A stretch of 64,000 bases of DNA from Salminus brasiliensis. Lineage: Eukaryota; Chordata; Actinopteri; Characiformes; Bryconidae. This document shows, one piece after another, positions 21,501-30,453 of this stretch. The stretch lies in NCBI RefSeq assembly GCF_030463535.1, contig NC_132892.1, positions 31,164,436-31,228,435 of the forward strand. The letters run 5' to 3'. The number at the start of each line of letters is the position of its first letter. The first letter of the stretch is position 1. The notes below the pieces were generated by a model. It saw only the letters and a list, made by a program, of their open reading frames with translations. It was not told the DNA's origin and made no database searches. Position numbers and translations under genes: made by a program.

Positions 21501-23932
21501 TCAAGCACAAATCTAAAGAAGCTAATTTTAGTCACCAAATTTGACACACAAACACGGTCAGCCAAGTCCAGTTTTACACTGGAGCTACGAGGCTAATGTT
21601 GCTAACAAGCAATCGAAGCTCATACCTCACCAATAGTGCTAACTGCATGATTAAAAGATGCTCATTTCATTAGTTGTTAACTACATTAGCTTTGTTGCTC
21701 CATTATAAACCTAACAAAGCAAACTTCAGACACTAAATATGACCAAATATGATCTGCCACATTTATTATTATTTAATTATTCATTTTTGAACACACCAAC
21801 ACAGTTTAGATGGAGTGTGGGATTGGATATATTGTTAGCACCAAGCTAATTCCATTACTATGTTAGCTACGTTAGCCATGCTGCTTTAGCATAAAACAAA
21901 ACAAGCTTCAGACACCAAATATGATATTATTGAGGTTTGAGGTTTGCTTCCTTAGTGTAACACTGGAGCTACAAGGCTAACGTAGCTTACAGGTATTGGA
22001 AGATTAGCATGGTGCTAATGCCTAAATTATCACACACTCTCCTCAAGCAGTGGAGGTGAGCGGTAGTCTCTAATGGACTCGATTATGTGGTTTCTGACAC
22101 TGTATGACTCGCTGTTATCTAGAACCATGGGCTGAAGTACAAGCTGAAGGGATTGTTAGCTGTTGTTAGCTATGCTAATGTACCTCAGCCCTGAGCTCAA
22201 CTACATAGGCATGTTTTGGCTGATCGACTGGATTTGAGGGAGTAAAATGTGTAAATATGATATTTATGTTTATATATATTTATTTATGACCAGTAATGAC
22301 CAGAAGACACAAAATTAGCCGTTAACTAAAGGCTGTTGGACAGACTTTCTTCTCGAGCCTGTATGCAGTTGGTGTGTGGGTTCCTCTGTGCTAAAGACTA
22401 ACCGAAGGATGCCTCTAAACGGACCCATTCAGAGAACTATACTGGATGTGGGTGCAGGACGAGCTGTTTCTGGAGGTTCTTTATTATTGGACTAAGTGGT
22501 CACCCTCTAGTGGTCACTGTCCGAACTGCACTGCATGAGTTAATATTCAAGTTGTTCTCTCTCTCTCGCTCTCTCTCTCTTTCTGTCTCCCCCTCCCTAT
22601 CTCTCCAGGACGATGAGGAATCGGTGTCCGTGTGCAGTTCTGATTATGACTCCGTATCTGATAACGGCCTGTTGAGCAGGAACGAGCCCATACGCAGCAA
22701 GGTGTCCAAGCTAACGGAGAAACTCCGCAAGCGCGTGCCCACCAACTCGACTGGTCAGAACTCACTCACTGTAAAATGCTACATGTCATTGGACAAGCTA
22801 ATCTACTCACTAATTATTATATTTTCATAATTACTTTTTTAATTAATGCATTCATAAATGAGTTCAATGAGAAACCGGGCACTGCTAATCACCTGCCCAA
22901 TTCCATCCCTACAGTGAACCCAATGGTCACTCTTGCTAAGCTCCAAAGATCCTGTGTGCAGATGGGACAAACTTTCAGAAGGTCAACCATCACAAGCTGG
23001 GCTTTGCTGTAGAGTGGCCAGACAGAGGCCTCTTCTCAGTAAAAAAAAAAAGGTCTCTCAGACTGAGAGAAACCAGATTCTCTGGTGTGATCAAACCAGG
23101 TTTGAGCTTTCTGAAGCATGGTGGTGGTAGAGTCATGCTGGGAAGGGACGGGGAGACCTCCATGCTTCAATGTAAGGATTATTTTTGGGTTTCCTCCAGA
23201 CATGACGCTTAGAATTTAGGCCAGAAAGTTCAAACCTGGTTTGATCAGACCAGAGAATCTGGTTTCTCTCAGTCTGAGAGACCTTTAGGAGCTACCATGT
23301 GTCTTTTACTGAGGAGAAGCTTCTGTCTGGCCACTCTTCCATTAAGTGCTGCAGGGATGGTTGACTTTCTGGAGGTTTGGAGTGAGCTTTGTGTTCTGGG
23401 TTTTGGGTTCACCTCTCTTACCAAGGCCCTTCTACCCTGATTACTTGTGCTTTAGGGAACTTACAGTGCAGTAGCCCTCTCCAGATCTGTTCCATCACAT
23501 AATCCTGTCTCTGAGCTCTTGGCATGGTCAGCTGTGAGATCTTATATACGGGTGTGTGTATTTTCAAATCATGTCCAGTCAACAGAATCTACCACAGGTA
23601 GATTCCAAACAGGATGTAGAAACATCTTAAAGACGATCAGGAGAAGTGAGAGGCCCTTGGAGCTAAATTTGAAGTTTCATATCAAAGCGTCTGAATACTT
23701 ATGTCCATGCGAGTTTTTCCTTTTTGATACATTTGCAAAAAAATACAGTTGATGGAAGAAAGAATGTATTGTATAAAAAATAATAACTAGGTAATACATG
23801 TTCTCGTCCTCTCTAGGTAACTGCTCCAGCTGTTGTGCAGCGTTCTCTGTGCTGAAGAAGAGGGTAAGTTGAACCCACAGTAAGAAACTACAGAAACTTC
23901 TGCTGGTTACCTGCTGCTCTGGCACTGCTGTG

Positions 23933-23980
<48 letters not shown>

Positions 23981-25275
23981 GTGTGTTCTGCAGAGGTACT
24001 GCACTAACTGTGGCGTTAGCTTCTGTTCTCGCTGCTGCTCCTACAAAGTATTCAAGTCTACTATGGGAGCCACAGGTGAGGCCAGCATCTCCTTCTAGAA
24101 TTAGCACCATGATGAGGTTCTAGCATCAGTAATGATTATCCTGAGATTGTAAACATTTGGATGCTCAAATAGTTCTTTGCCTGGTTAAAGGGTTCTTCTC
24201 ACCCTTGAGGCAGTCTAATATTAGGGGTTCTTCACAACCTTGGGACAGTCTAAAATAAGGGGTTCTTCACATGTTTGGGACAGTCTAAAATAAGGGGTTC
24301 TTCACATGTTTGGGACAGTCTAAAATAAGGGGTTCTTCACAACCTTGGGGTAGTCTAAAATAAGGGGTTCTTCACAACCTTGGGGTAGTCTAAAATAAGG
24401 GGTTCTTCACAACCTTGGGACAGTCTAAAATAAGGGGTTCTTCACATGTTTGGGACAGTCTAAAATAAGGGGTTCTTCACATGTTTGGGACAGTCCAAAA
24501 TAAGGGGTTCTTCACAACCTTGGGGTAGTCTAAAATAAGGGGTTCTTCACAACCTTGGGACAGTCTAAAATAAGGGGTTCTTCACAACCTTGGGGTAGTC
24601 TAAAATAAGGGGTTCTTCACAACCTTGGGGTAGTCTAAAATAAGGGGTTCTTCACATGTTTGGGACAGTCTAAAATAAGGGGTTCTTCACATGTTTGGGA
24701 CAGTCCAAAATAAGGGGTTCTTCACAACCTTGGGGTAGTCTAAAATAAGGGGTTCTTCACATGTTTGGGACAGTCTAAAATAAGGGGTTCTTCACATGTT
24801 TGGGACAGTCTAAAATAAGGGGTTCTTCACATGTTTGGGACAGTCTAAAATAAGGGGTTCTTCACAACCTTGGGGTAGTCTAAAATAAGGGGTTCTTCAC
24901 ATGTTTGGGACAGTCTAAAATAAGGGGTTCTTCACATGTTTGGGACAGTCCAAAATAAGGGGTTCTTCACAACCTTGGGGTAGTCTAAAATAAGGGGTTC
25001 TTCACATGTTTGGGACAGTCTAAAATAAGGGGTTCTTCACAACCTTGGGGTAGTCTAAAATAAGGGGTTCTTCACAACCTTGGGGTAGTCTAAAATAAGG
25101 GGTTCTTCACAACCTTGGGGTAGTCTAAAATAAGGGGTTCTTCGCATGTTTGGAACAGTCTAAAATAAGGGGTTCTTCGCATGTTTGGAACAGTCTAAAA
25201 TAAGGGGTTCTTCACATCCACCAAGAGGATGTGTCCAAACTTTTGAATGGTTTGGTATTTCCACATTTGCATATT

Positions 25276-25316
<41 letters not shown>

Positions 25317-25385
25317 GCTCCAGAGGCTCAGAGAGAGACAGTATTTGTGTGTGCTATGTGTAATGCCACACTCAGCAGCAAGTAG
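13751..25385 (+). CDS. zfyve27: zfyve27: protrudin, 411 aa
   Basis: Joined CDS: 13751-13959, 14156-14226, 14419-14605, 15082-15177, 15807-15919, 16529-16653, 17398-17469, 17602-17622, 22609-22753, 23817-23863, 23994-24075, 25318-25385 (1236 nt). All junctions are GT-AG and in phase; the length equals that recalled for human protrudin. Domains: cytosolic N-terminus (1-70), two close membrane segments (about 73-112), a third hydrophobic hairpin (about 190-222), acidic EEAEEAEPDD stretch, FFAT motif EFKDAIE (285-291), coiled region with SKVSKLTEKLRKR, and a FYVE-type zinc domain with CxxC pairs 349/352, 365/368, 373/376 and 401/404. Protrudin is an ER membrane protein binding VAP through FFAT, and it promotes directional membrane traffic and neurite growth. 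The FYVE lacks the canonical RHHCR box (here KKRRYC), as in other protrudins. Confidence 0.97.
14107..14153. repeat. (TG)n abutting the zfyve27 exon 3 acceptor
   Basis: TG microsatellite that ends in TAG to form the acceptor itself. Confidence 0.95.
14156..14226 (+). CDS. zfyve27: zfyve27 exon 3 (first membrane segment)
   Basis: Encodes WRIPLCSLLCCILLNILF and ITLSE, a hydrophobic helix at about residues 73-91. The acceptor is only (TG)n followed by TAG, so the usual pyrimidine tract is replaced by a TG microsatellite (14107-14153). Confidence 0.93.
14419..14605 (+). CDS. zfyve27: zfyve27 exon 4 (second membrane segment)
   Basis: Encodes VAWFSLFMLVVSVPAVLGYL, a second hydrophobic segment, then a cytosolic QKKKHYAVQRRELQ stretch. 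Donor GTGAGT at 14606. Acceptor after (CT)n. Confidence 0.93.
15082..15177 (+). CDS. zfyve27: zfyve27 exon 5
   Basis: Encodes LKRLDELLTQACVYAESVY and KILYWESHATSSV, matching the human LEAFLSRLC...YRVLHWE region. Acceptor after a short (TG)n and TTGCAG; donor GTGAGT. Confidence 0.92.
15279..15713 (+). mobile_element. MITE family A, near-complete copy
   Basis: Both ends are present: ATGGACAAAAGTATTGGGAC on the left and CTACAAACATTTGGACAGAG on the right. It fills most of zfyve27 intron 5. No coding potential. Confidence 0.85.
15807..15919 (+). CDS. zfyve27: zfyve27 exon 6 (hydrophobic hairpin)
   Basis: Encodes FYGFLLMMVCMLYTAPVGW and SLSLINSALFLWNRDF, the re-entrant hairpin associated with ER shaping in protrudin. 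The acceptor follows (TG)n then (CG)4 and CAG, with no pyrimidine tract. Donor GTCAGT. Confidence 0.93.
16529..16653 (+). CDS. zfyve27: zfyve27 exon 7 (variable cytosolic linker)
   Basis: Encodes VVLQLKRVLHSSPSQPAEGD followed by a Thr/Pro-rich stretch. This is the least conserved part against human protrudin. A C-rich acceptor tract precedes it; donor GTGAGA leads into a GA-rich intron. Confidence 0.88.
16654..17397. repeat. GA-rich intron 7 tract of zfyve27 with duplicated block and hairpin
   Basis: Purine-rich minisatellite-like DNA (GAGAGG, GACAAAGG modules). A block at about 16920-17100 is repeated at about 17100-17330; the second copy contains a 33-bp perfect inverted repeat (17164-17196 / 17202-17234). 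Confidence 0.85.
17164..17234. repeat. Perfect 33-bp hairpin with TTGCT loop
   Basis: Arms 17164-17196 and 17202-17234 pair without mismatch around a 5-base loop. The second arm is a pyrimidine block inside an otherwise purine-rich tract. The parallel block near 16990-17020 lacks the second arm and reads AAAGGGAGCAAATGGG there. Confidence 0.95.
17398..17469 (+). CDS. zfyve27: zfyve27 exon 8 (FFAT motif)
   Basis: Encodes DLSPGSVEEAEEAEPDDEF then KDAIE. The acidic tract leads into the FFAT motif EFKDAIE, residues 285-291, which binds VAP proteins on the ER. Both ends are phase 0. Confidence 0.95.
17602..17622 (+). CDS. zfyve27: zfyve27 21-nt microexon (ENQLALQ)
   Basis: A phase-0 microexon of seven codons between GCGTAAG and GTGAGT. 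It extends the FFAT region by ENQLALQ (292-298), similar to ELALQ in the human protein. Three TGC motifs lie within 20 bases of the acceptor, a layout typical of SRRM4-dependent neural microexons. Skipping it would leave the frame intact. Confidence 0.85.
17623..19970. other. zfyve27 intron 9, first half, no gene
   Basis: Non-coding sequence with TG microsatellites (about 17961-17991, 18333-18357, 18501-18543) and a pure C run at 19434-19452. Exon-like open frames have no conserved sequence. Confidence 0.6.
19434..19452. repeat. Poly(C) run
   Basis: About 19 consecutive C bases in zfyve27 intron 9, a probable G-quadruplex/i-motif-prone site and a place where assembly length may be wrong. Confidence 0.9.
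19975..22140. repeat. Degenerate tandem array of repeat family E in zfyve27 intron 9
   Basis: Units of roughly 150-200 bp carry GCTAATGTAGCTAAC-like blocks and AAAGAAGCAAACTTCAGACA followed by CCAAATATGACC. Copies of the same sequence appear singly at 40025-40190 and 51290-51490. A family A MITE (20249-20655) interrupts it. Confidence 0.75.
20249..20655 (-). mobile_element. MITE family A, reverse copy
   Basis: Starts at AGTCCCTGTAGAGAAGAAGT and ends with GTGTCCCAATACTTTTGTCC and ATA, the family left terminus in reverse. The other terminus is missing. In zfyve27 intron 9. Confidence 0.82.
22609..22753 (+). CDS. zfyve27: zfyve27 exon 10 (acidic and basic linker)
   Basis: Encodes DDEESVSVCSSDYDSVSDNG and then SRNEPIRSKVSKLTEKLRKR, matching the human LSKNEVLRSKVSRLTERLRKR region. 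Preceded by a 5-kb intron; acceptor CTCTCCAG. Confidence 0.95.
22914..23750. mobile_element. Foldback element in zfyve27 intron 10
   Basis: About 200-bp arms (22914-23120 and 23228-23430) are reverse complements with indels; a shared core is GAGAGAAACCAGATTCTCTG. The right flank ends with TCTGAATACTTATGTCCATG, typical of Tc1-like termini. A short decayed transposase-like phrase (AAGCATGGTGGTGGTAGAGT) lies beside the loop. Confidence 0.7.
23817..23863 (+). CDS. zfyve27: zfyve27 exon 11 (FYVE, first CxxC)
   Basis: Encodes GNCSSCCAAFSVLKKR with the first zinc-binding pair C349/C352. Acceptor CTCTCTAG, donor GTAAGT. Confidence 0.95.
23935..23979. repeat. (TG)n before the zfyve27 exon 12 acceptor
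   Basis: TG run ending 14 bases before exon 12, followed by TTGTGTGTTCTGCAG. Confidence 0.95.
23994..24075 (+). CDS. zfyve27: zfyve27 exon 12 (FYVE core)
   Basis: Encodes RYCTNCGVSFCSRCCSYKVF and KSTMGAT with pairs C365/C368 and C373/C376. Its acceptor TTCTGCAG follows a (TG)n tract. Donor GTGAGG. Confidence 0.96.
24205..25215. repeat. 35-bp minisatellite with two unit types, zfyve27 intron 12
   Basis: About 28 units share TCTAAAATAAGGGGTTCTTC. They differ in the variable part: type A has ACAACCTTGGGGTAG, type B has ACATGTTTGGGACAG. A TCCAAAA variant of B recurs three times, always as the second B and always before A (B-B*-A), pointing to block duplication. Confidence 0.95.
25318..25385 (+). 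CDS. zfyve27: zfyve27 last exon
   Basis: Encodes APEAQRETVFVCAMCNATLS then SK and TAG at 25383-25385; C401/C404 complete the zinc domain. The acceptor follows a (CT)n tract (25279-25312). Confidence 0.96.
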
Positions 25386-26790
25386 GACCTGCGTCCCATA
25401 ATAATCCATCCCCTCCATCGCGACTCAGCAAAAATCTCCTCGGCAACAGGAGCTGTGGGTGGAGCCAGACGTGCACCGACGCTGTAATGAAACCCAGATC
25501 TTTGCTTCCTGCTTCCATCCTGCCTGGTTTCTTCTGTTCCTTCTGTATTTCACCCTAAAGCCCCATCAGTGATTCTACGATCCTGCTACAGCTGCTTTCA
25601 GAACTAAGCCTTCCAGCAGAGAAGGGTCTGTCCAATCCTCAAAGGACATGAGGGGACCTGAGAGAACCTTATGTTTTTGACCACTGCAATATGGCTACAT
25701 GTACCATTAGCATGCTCTCTGTTGATCAATGCAAGTATGGTTCTGGAGGGCCTCCAGAACACTCTTTTAGCAGAACTTTTATTTGTCCATATTTATTGGG
25801 TGAAGCCCACCAGATCAGGTGGTCTTTCAGGTGGCTGGGAAGTCTTAACCCCTAGAACTTCAAAGCTCCCTTTTAATCAGTCCTAATTGTAGCCAGACCC
25901 TGGCATTAACAAGTGTGGCTACCTTGTCCTACCACCACCTACTCCTATTGTGATGTTCTGGAACCATCAGCTGCTGTTGTGATGTTCTAGAACCACCATC
26001 TGCTGTTGTGGCTTCATGTTCTGGAACCCTCAGGTGTGATTGTGACATCATGTTTTAGAAACATCAGTTACTACTGCAGCGTCATGTTCTAGAACCACCA
26101 TCTGTTGTTGTGGCATCATGTTTTAGAACCATCAGTTACTACGGCAGCATTATGTTTTAGAACCATCAGCTGCTGCTGGGAGTGTTCTAGATCCAGCAGT
26201 TACTGTTGTGACATCAATTTCAAGAACCATCAGTCTCGTCTGTGACAGCATGTTCTAGGTCCATAAGCTACTGTCGTACATCATGCTCTAGAACCGCCAG
26301 CCACTAATGAAACATCATGTCCCAGAACCATTCCGTCAGTTGTGACTGTGTCACATTTTAGAGCCCATGAGGTACGACTGGAACATCATCAGCTGCTCCT
26401 GTGTCATCATGTTCTCGAACCACGGACTACTACTGTAACATCATGATTGAGACATCATGGTTTGTGGAGTCCTTGTTGCAGTGCCTGAGGTGAGACGTCC
26501 AACGGTTGTTCCTCAAGTGAGAACATTTTGATGGTTTCAGGAGGTTCCACAGCTTTTTGTGTGAGATCACTGGTTTGCTACTGTTTTATTGACCTTGATT
26601 CTCCAAGTGGTTTAAGAAGATCTACTGGTTTTATTTATTTGGCTTGTGCTATCATCACTCACTTTTAATAGAGCTAGTTTTTTAAATTGGGGACAGGCTT
26701 TAACAGATATTCGGATTTCCTTTCGTACGGATTTGAGATCATCGTTTCTAATTTAGATATTTTTTTTGTGTATTTGCTTTCTTTTTTTAA
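25386..26790. other. zfyve27 3' flank / probable 3' UTR with degenerate repeats
   Basis: Non-coding downstream sequence. From about 25925 to 26460 a degenerate ~50-bp motif (CATCATGTTCTAGAACCACC-like) repeats around ten times. I see no nearby AATAAA; the first obvious one is at 28515-28520, so the 3' end is unresolved. Confidence 0.5.
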
Positions 26791-26805
26791 AACTATATAG
26801 GCAAA

Positions 26806-27235
26806 ACGTATTGGGACACACAAACATTACACCTCCCACAACCCATAGGCTGTATTAATATGGAGTTGGTCCTTCTTTGCAGCTCTAACAGCAGCAGCAG
26901 GTCTGGAGCTCTGCTGCAGTTACTGAGTCAGTTGGAGGCTTTTCTGCACTCTGCTCTGAGCTCAGCACTCGGCCCTGACCCCGCTCTGTAACTTTACGTG
27001 GTCTGACAGACACTCGGTGGCTGAGCTGCTCTCTGTGAGCTGTTCCTCCTAAACTCTTCCACTGTTCAATAATAACACCTGATGGAGCACAGCTGATGGA
27101 GGAAGATCTAGGAGGGAGGAGATTTCACCAGCTGACTTCTTGTAGTTTGTGCAGTTGTGTCTCCTATTACATACAGAACCACGCTGAAGATTAGTGGTGC
27201 TCGGGGTGTCCAAACTTTTGCATGTCACTCTTTAT
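26806..27235 (+). mobile_element. MITE family B
   Basis: Begins CAAAACGTATTGGGACACAC and ends GGGTGTCCAAACTTTTGCAT. Its interior (AGCAGCAGCAGGTCTGGAGC, CAGCACTCGGCCCTGACCCC) matches the reverse complement of 50270-50712. A different interior from family A but similar termini. Confidence 0.8.
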
Positions 27236-27239
27236 ATAC

Positions 27240-28600
27240 ACCAATCAGCCATAACTTACCTAATATTATTCCAGCCCAATATTACCCCCCCACCCATGGA
27301 CCCCCCAGTTGCCCGGCCAAGGCATGGACTTCACAAGACCTCTGAAGGTACCAAGTCTAACATTAGCAGCAGATCTTTGAAGTCCATGAACGGTTGTCCT
27401 TCCTCTGTAGATACCGACCATTTTTGGTAGGTACTGACCACTGACCACTGGAGTATTCTGGGCCAGTAGACCTTGAACATCACAGCCATCACAGTTCCTC
27501 AGGCTCCTCTGGTCAAAGTTGCTGTTCACTTATATGTCTAATATCTCCACTCTTTGACAGGAGCCATTGGAACCAGATCGGCAATGCTGTTCACTTCACC
27601 TGTCGGTGGTCTTATTGTTATGGCTGATCTGTGTGTATGTTTTGCTGTAGGTTTATTTTTTTTCTCTTTCTTTCTACTGTACTAATCATATGGATGACTG
27701 CTGATTGGTCGTTGTCGTTGTTATTGGTTCTTATCAGCCAATCAGGATTCACGAAAAGGTCACGTTCGAGTCATCATGTGGATTCTGGTCAAATCTGATC
27801 AAGTCTTTGTGTGTGTTGATCTAATCATTATCTGTCAGTGGATCACTCTGAGTGATGTCCTCCTTCTAAAGCTGCTCGTGATTGTTCTGATCCTTCATAT
27901 CAAGGTATTTTATTGAAGCGCACACAGATGGATTATGAGAGGCACAGTCGAGTCGAGTGTTTTCTCATGCGTGTTCGTGTTTTTGTTTAAAGCAGAGCTG
28001 AATGTAAGACTTGCGATATTTTACCTGCTGTTGTTCAGTGTGATCTGTCTGTACTGTAATACAGCTGTGTTCCAGCCATCCTCACTGTAAATCTCAGTCT
28101 TTCACCGATTCAGCAGGCCTGTAGCCTGAGCCCATGCGCTGTTTTAATCGATTCAGTAAACACAGTTACGGGAATAAGTCTGTCTTGCGTGGGAACTTTC
28201 TTCACTCGAAATATATAATAATATAATATGTTCGCATTTCTGAAGCGGAAAACCTGTCCTTCAGTGAAATATTTAACCCACTGTGAAGGAAGCAGCCCAG
28301 CTGTAATGCATGATTCATGATCTGTCTGAATAATTAATGAACTCCTCATTATCTTCAGAATTGGTTAAGGGGCAGTATTATGGGAAACTGAATTATCCTC
28401 TTAAACAGAACAATTTCATATAAATCTAAATACTGGGTTTTATGTTTATTTACTGTTTATTAATCAGAGTGTTTGAAGGTTTTACAGTGTCACTCACTTG
28501 TTTTTATTTAATATAATAAATCTCTTATCTTTCAGCATTAGTGTTTTTGTTCCCACCCTTTTAAAAGACAACTTTATTTTAATTATAATGTCATATATGA
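27240..28600. other. zfyve27-golga7b intergenic, no gene seen
   Basis: Single-copy-looking sequence. No exon of sfrp5 (cysteine-rich Frizzled-like or netrin-like domain) is visible on either strand. AATAAA occurs at 28515-28520. Confidence 0.5.
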
Positions 28601-28616
28601 AAACCAATCACCATAT

Positions 28617-28730
28617 ACTATGCAGGCAAAAGTATTGGGACACCTGCTCCTTTACTGTTTCTTCTGAAATTAAGCTTATTAAAAAGTTTTATCCTGCTTT
28701 TGTTGGAGTAACTGTCTCTAGTGTCCAGAG
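28617..28730 (+). mobile_element. MITE family A, left-end fragment
   Basis: GCAGGCAAAAGTATTGGGAC through the GAAATTAAGCTTATTAAAAA block; breaks off at CTCTAGTGTCC. Confidence 0.75.
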
Positions 28731-28929
28731 AAGAAGATTTTCTATTAGATTCAGCGAACAGCAGTTTAGCCCCGCCCCCTCACATGGCTTGTTTAGCTCA
28801 GGCTGCTTTTTTCAGAGGTACAGTCCACCACGGTCAAGCAGAACAGAGCTTATTTACATGATTAGTGTAGTAACATTATCATTATCACAGTGACAAAAAC
28901 AGCCGTGTCATTTGACTGTTGAATATGAA

Positions 28930-30020
28930 CTACATGGAGACGGTTGGATGAATGAATGGATAGATAGATGAGTTGATAGACAGATAGATGAATGGGTGGA
29001 TAGATAAATGAGTAGATGGATGGAAAGATAGATGAGAAGATGGATGGATGGATAGATAGAAAGATAGTTAAGTAGATGGGTGGATGGATAGAAAGATACA
29101 TGAGTAGATGGATGGGTGGATGGATGGAAAGATACATGAGTAGATGGATGGGTGGATGGATGTATAGAAATTAGATGAGTAGATGGATGGATGGATGGAT
29201 AGATACATGAGTAGATGGGTTGATAGATAGATAGAAAGATAGATGGATGAGTAGATATATAGACAGATAGAAGAATGGGTGGATAGATAACTGAGTAGAT
29301 GGATGGAAAGATAGATGAGAAGATGGATGGATGGATAGAAAGATAGTTAAGTAGATGGGTGGATGGATGGAAAGATAGATGAGAAGATGGATGGATGGAT
29401 GAAAAGATAGATGAGTAGATGGATGGGTGGATGGATGGAAAGATAGATGAGTAGATGGATGGGTGGATGGATGGAAAGATAGATGAGTAGATGGATGAAT
29501 GGGTGGATGGAAAGATAGATGAGTAGATGGATGGATGGGTGGATGGATGGAAAGATAGATGAGTAGATGGATGGGTGGATGGATGGAAAGATAGATGAGT
29601 AGATGGATGAATGGGTGGATGGATAGAAAGATAGATGAGTAGATGGATGGAAAGATAGATGAGTAGATGGATGAATGGGTGGATGGATAGAAAGATAGAT
29701 GAGTAGATGGATGGATAGACATAGATAGAAATATAGATGAGTAGATGGATGGATGGTTGGATGGATGGAAAGACAGATGAGTAGATGGATGGATGGGTGG
29801 ATGAATAGAAAGATAGATGAGTAGATGGATGAATGGGTGGATGGATGGAAAGATAGATGAGTAGATGGATGGATGGGTGGATGGATGGAAAGATAGATGA
29901 GTAGATGGGTTGATAGATAGATAGAAAGATAGATGGATGAGTAGATATATAGACAGATGAGTAGACAGATAGACAGATGAGTAGACAGACAGATAGATAG
30001 GCAGACAGACATATAACTAC
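28930..30020. repeat. GATA/GATG tetranucleotide-derived array
   Basis: About 1.1 kb of GATGGATGG, GATAGATGAG and AAAGATAGATG modules with a higher-order period near 44-48 bp. Long minus-strand frames (up to 414 codons of [12 protein letters not shown] type) arise only from the repeat. It ends about 400 bp upstream of golga7b exon 1. Confidence 0.95.
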
Positions 30021-30192
30021 ACATACAGATAGAAGGCAAATGTAGGATGTGTCTTGGCTCAGTTCTCCAGGTCTTATGCCTACATTTGCATACACATATA
30101 TAAACACACCCTCCATCACAGCTCTGCTCCGCCTCTTTCCAGTCATCATCACGGCCTCCCCCCAAGCCTCTCCCTTTCTAATTTATTTTCCC

Positions 30193-30441
30193 ACCCGTAT
30201 TCCGAAAAGCCACGCCTTCCTGCATTAGGATAGGTTGGAAATAACCGAAACTACCCCGCCTCCCGCGCTCGGATTGGCTAGTATTTCACACTCGGGACAC
30301 TACAAGCCAAGCCCAGCTAATCCTAGGGCGGGGGGCGTGGCTTTACTAATACGGGTATGAAAAGATAACGTCCATCAATCCTGCCTGTAATCCGTCTCTC
30401 CCGTGTCCTGTGAAACCGATTTCGGCCACCGAGCCAGAAAC
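30193..30441 (+). promoter_or_regulatory. golga7b: golga7b CpG-rich promoter and 5' leader
   Basis: CpG-rich DNA with GC boxes (CCCCGCCTCC, GGGCGGGG) and an inverted CCAAT box (GATTGGCT), followed by the ATG at 30442. No TATA box is obvious. CpG density continues into intron 1 to about 31420. An imperfect inverted repeat (30193-30216 / 30334-30356) flanks the GC and CCAAT boxes. Confidence 0.7.
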
Positions 30442-30453
30442 ATGGCGACAGAG
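30442..30453 (+). CDS. golga7b: golga7b exon 1 (MATE)
   Basis: Four codons, ATG GCG ACA GAG, then donor GTGAGA. It matches the human GOLGA7B start MATE and is far too short for an ORF scan. The 5.6-kb intron that follows holds three repeat arrays. Confidence 0.92.

Noticed and set aside
28908-30152. 414-codon minus-strand frame ([12 protein letters not shown] type)
   Set aside because: Comes from GATA/GATG tetranucleotide repeats, which stay open in several frames at once.
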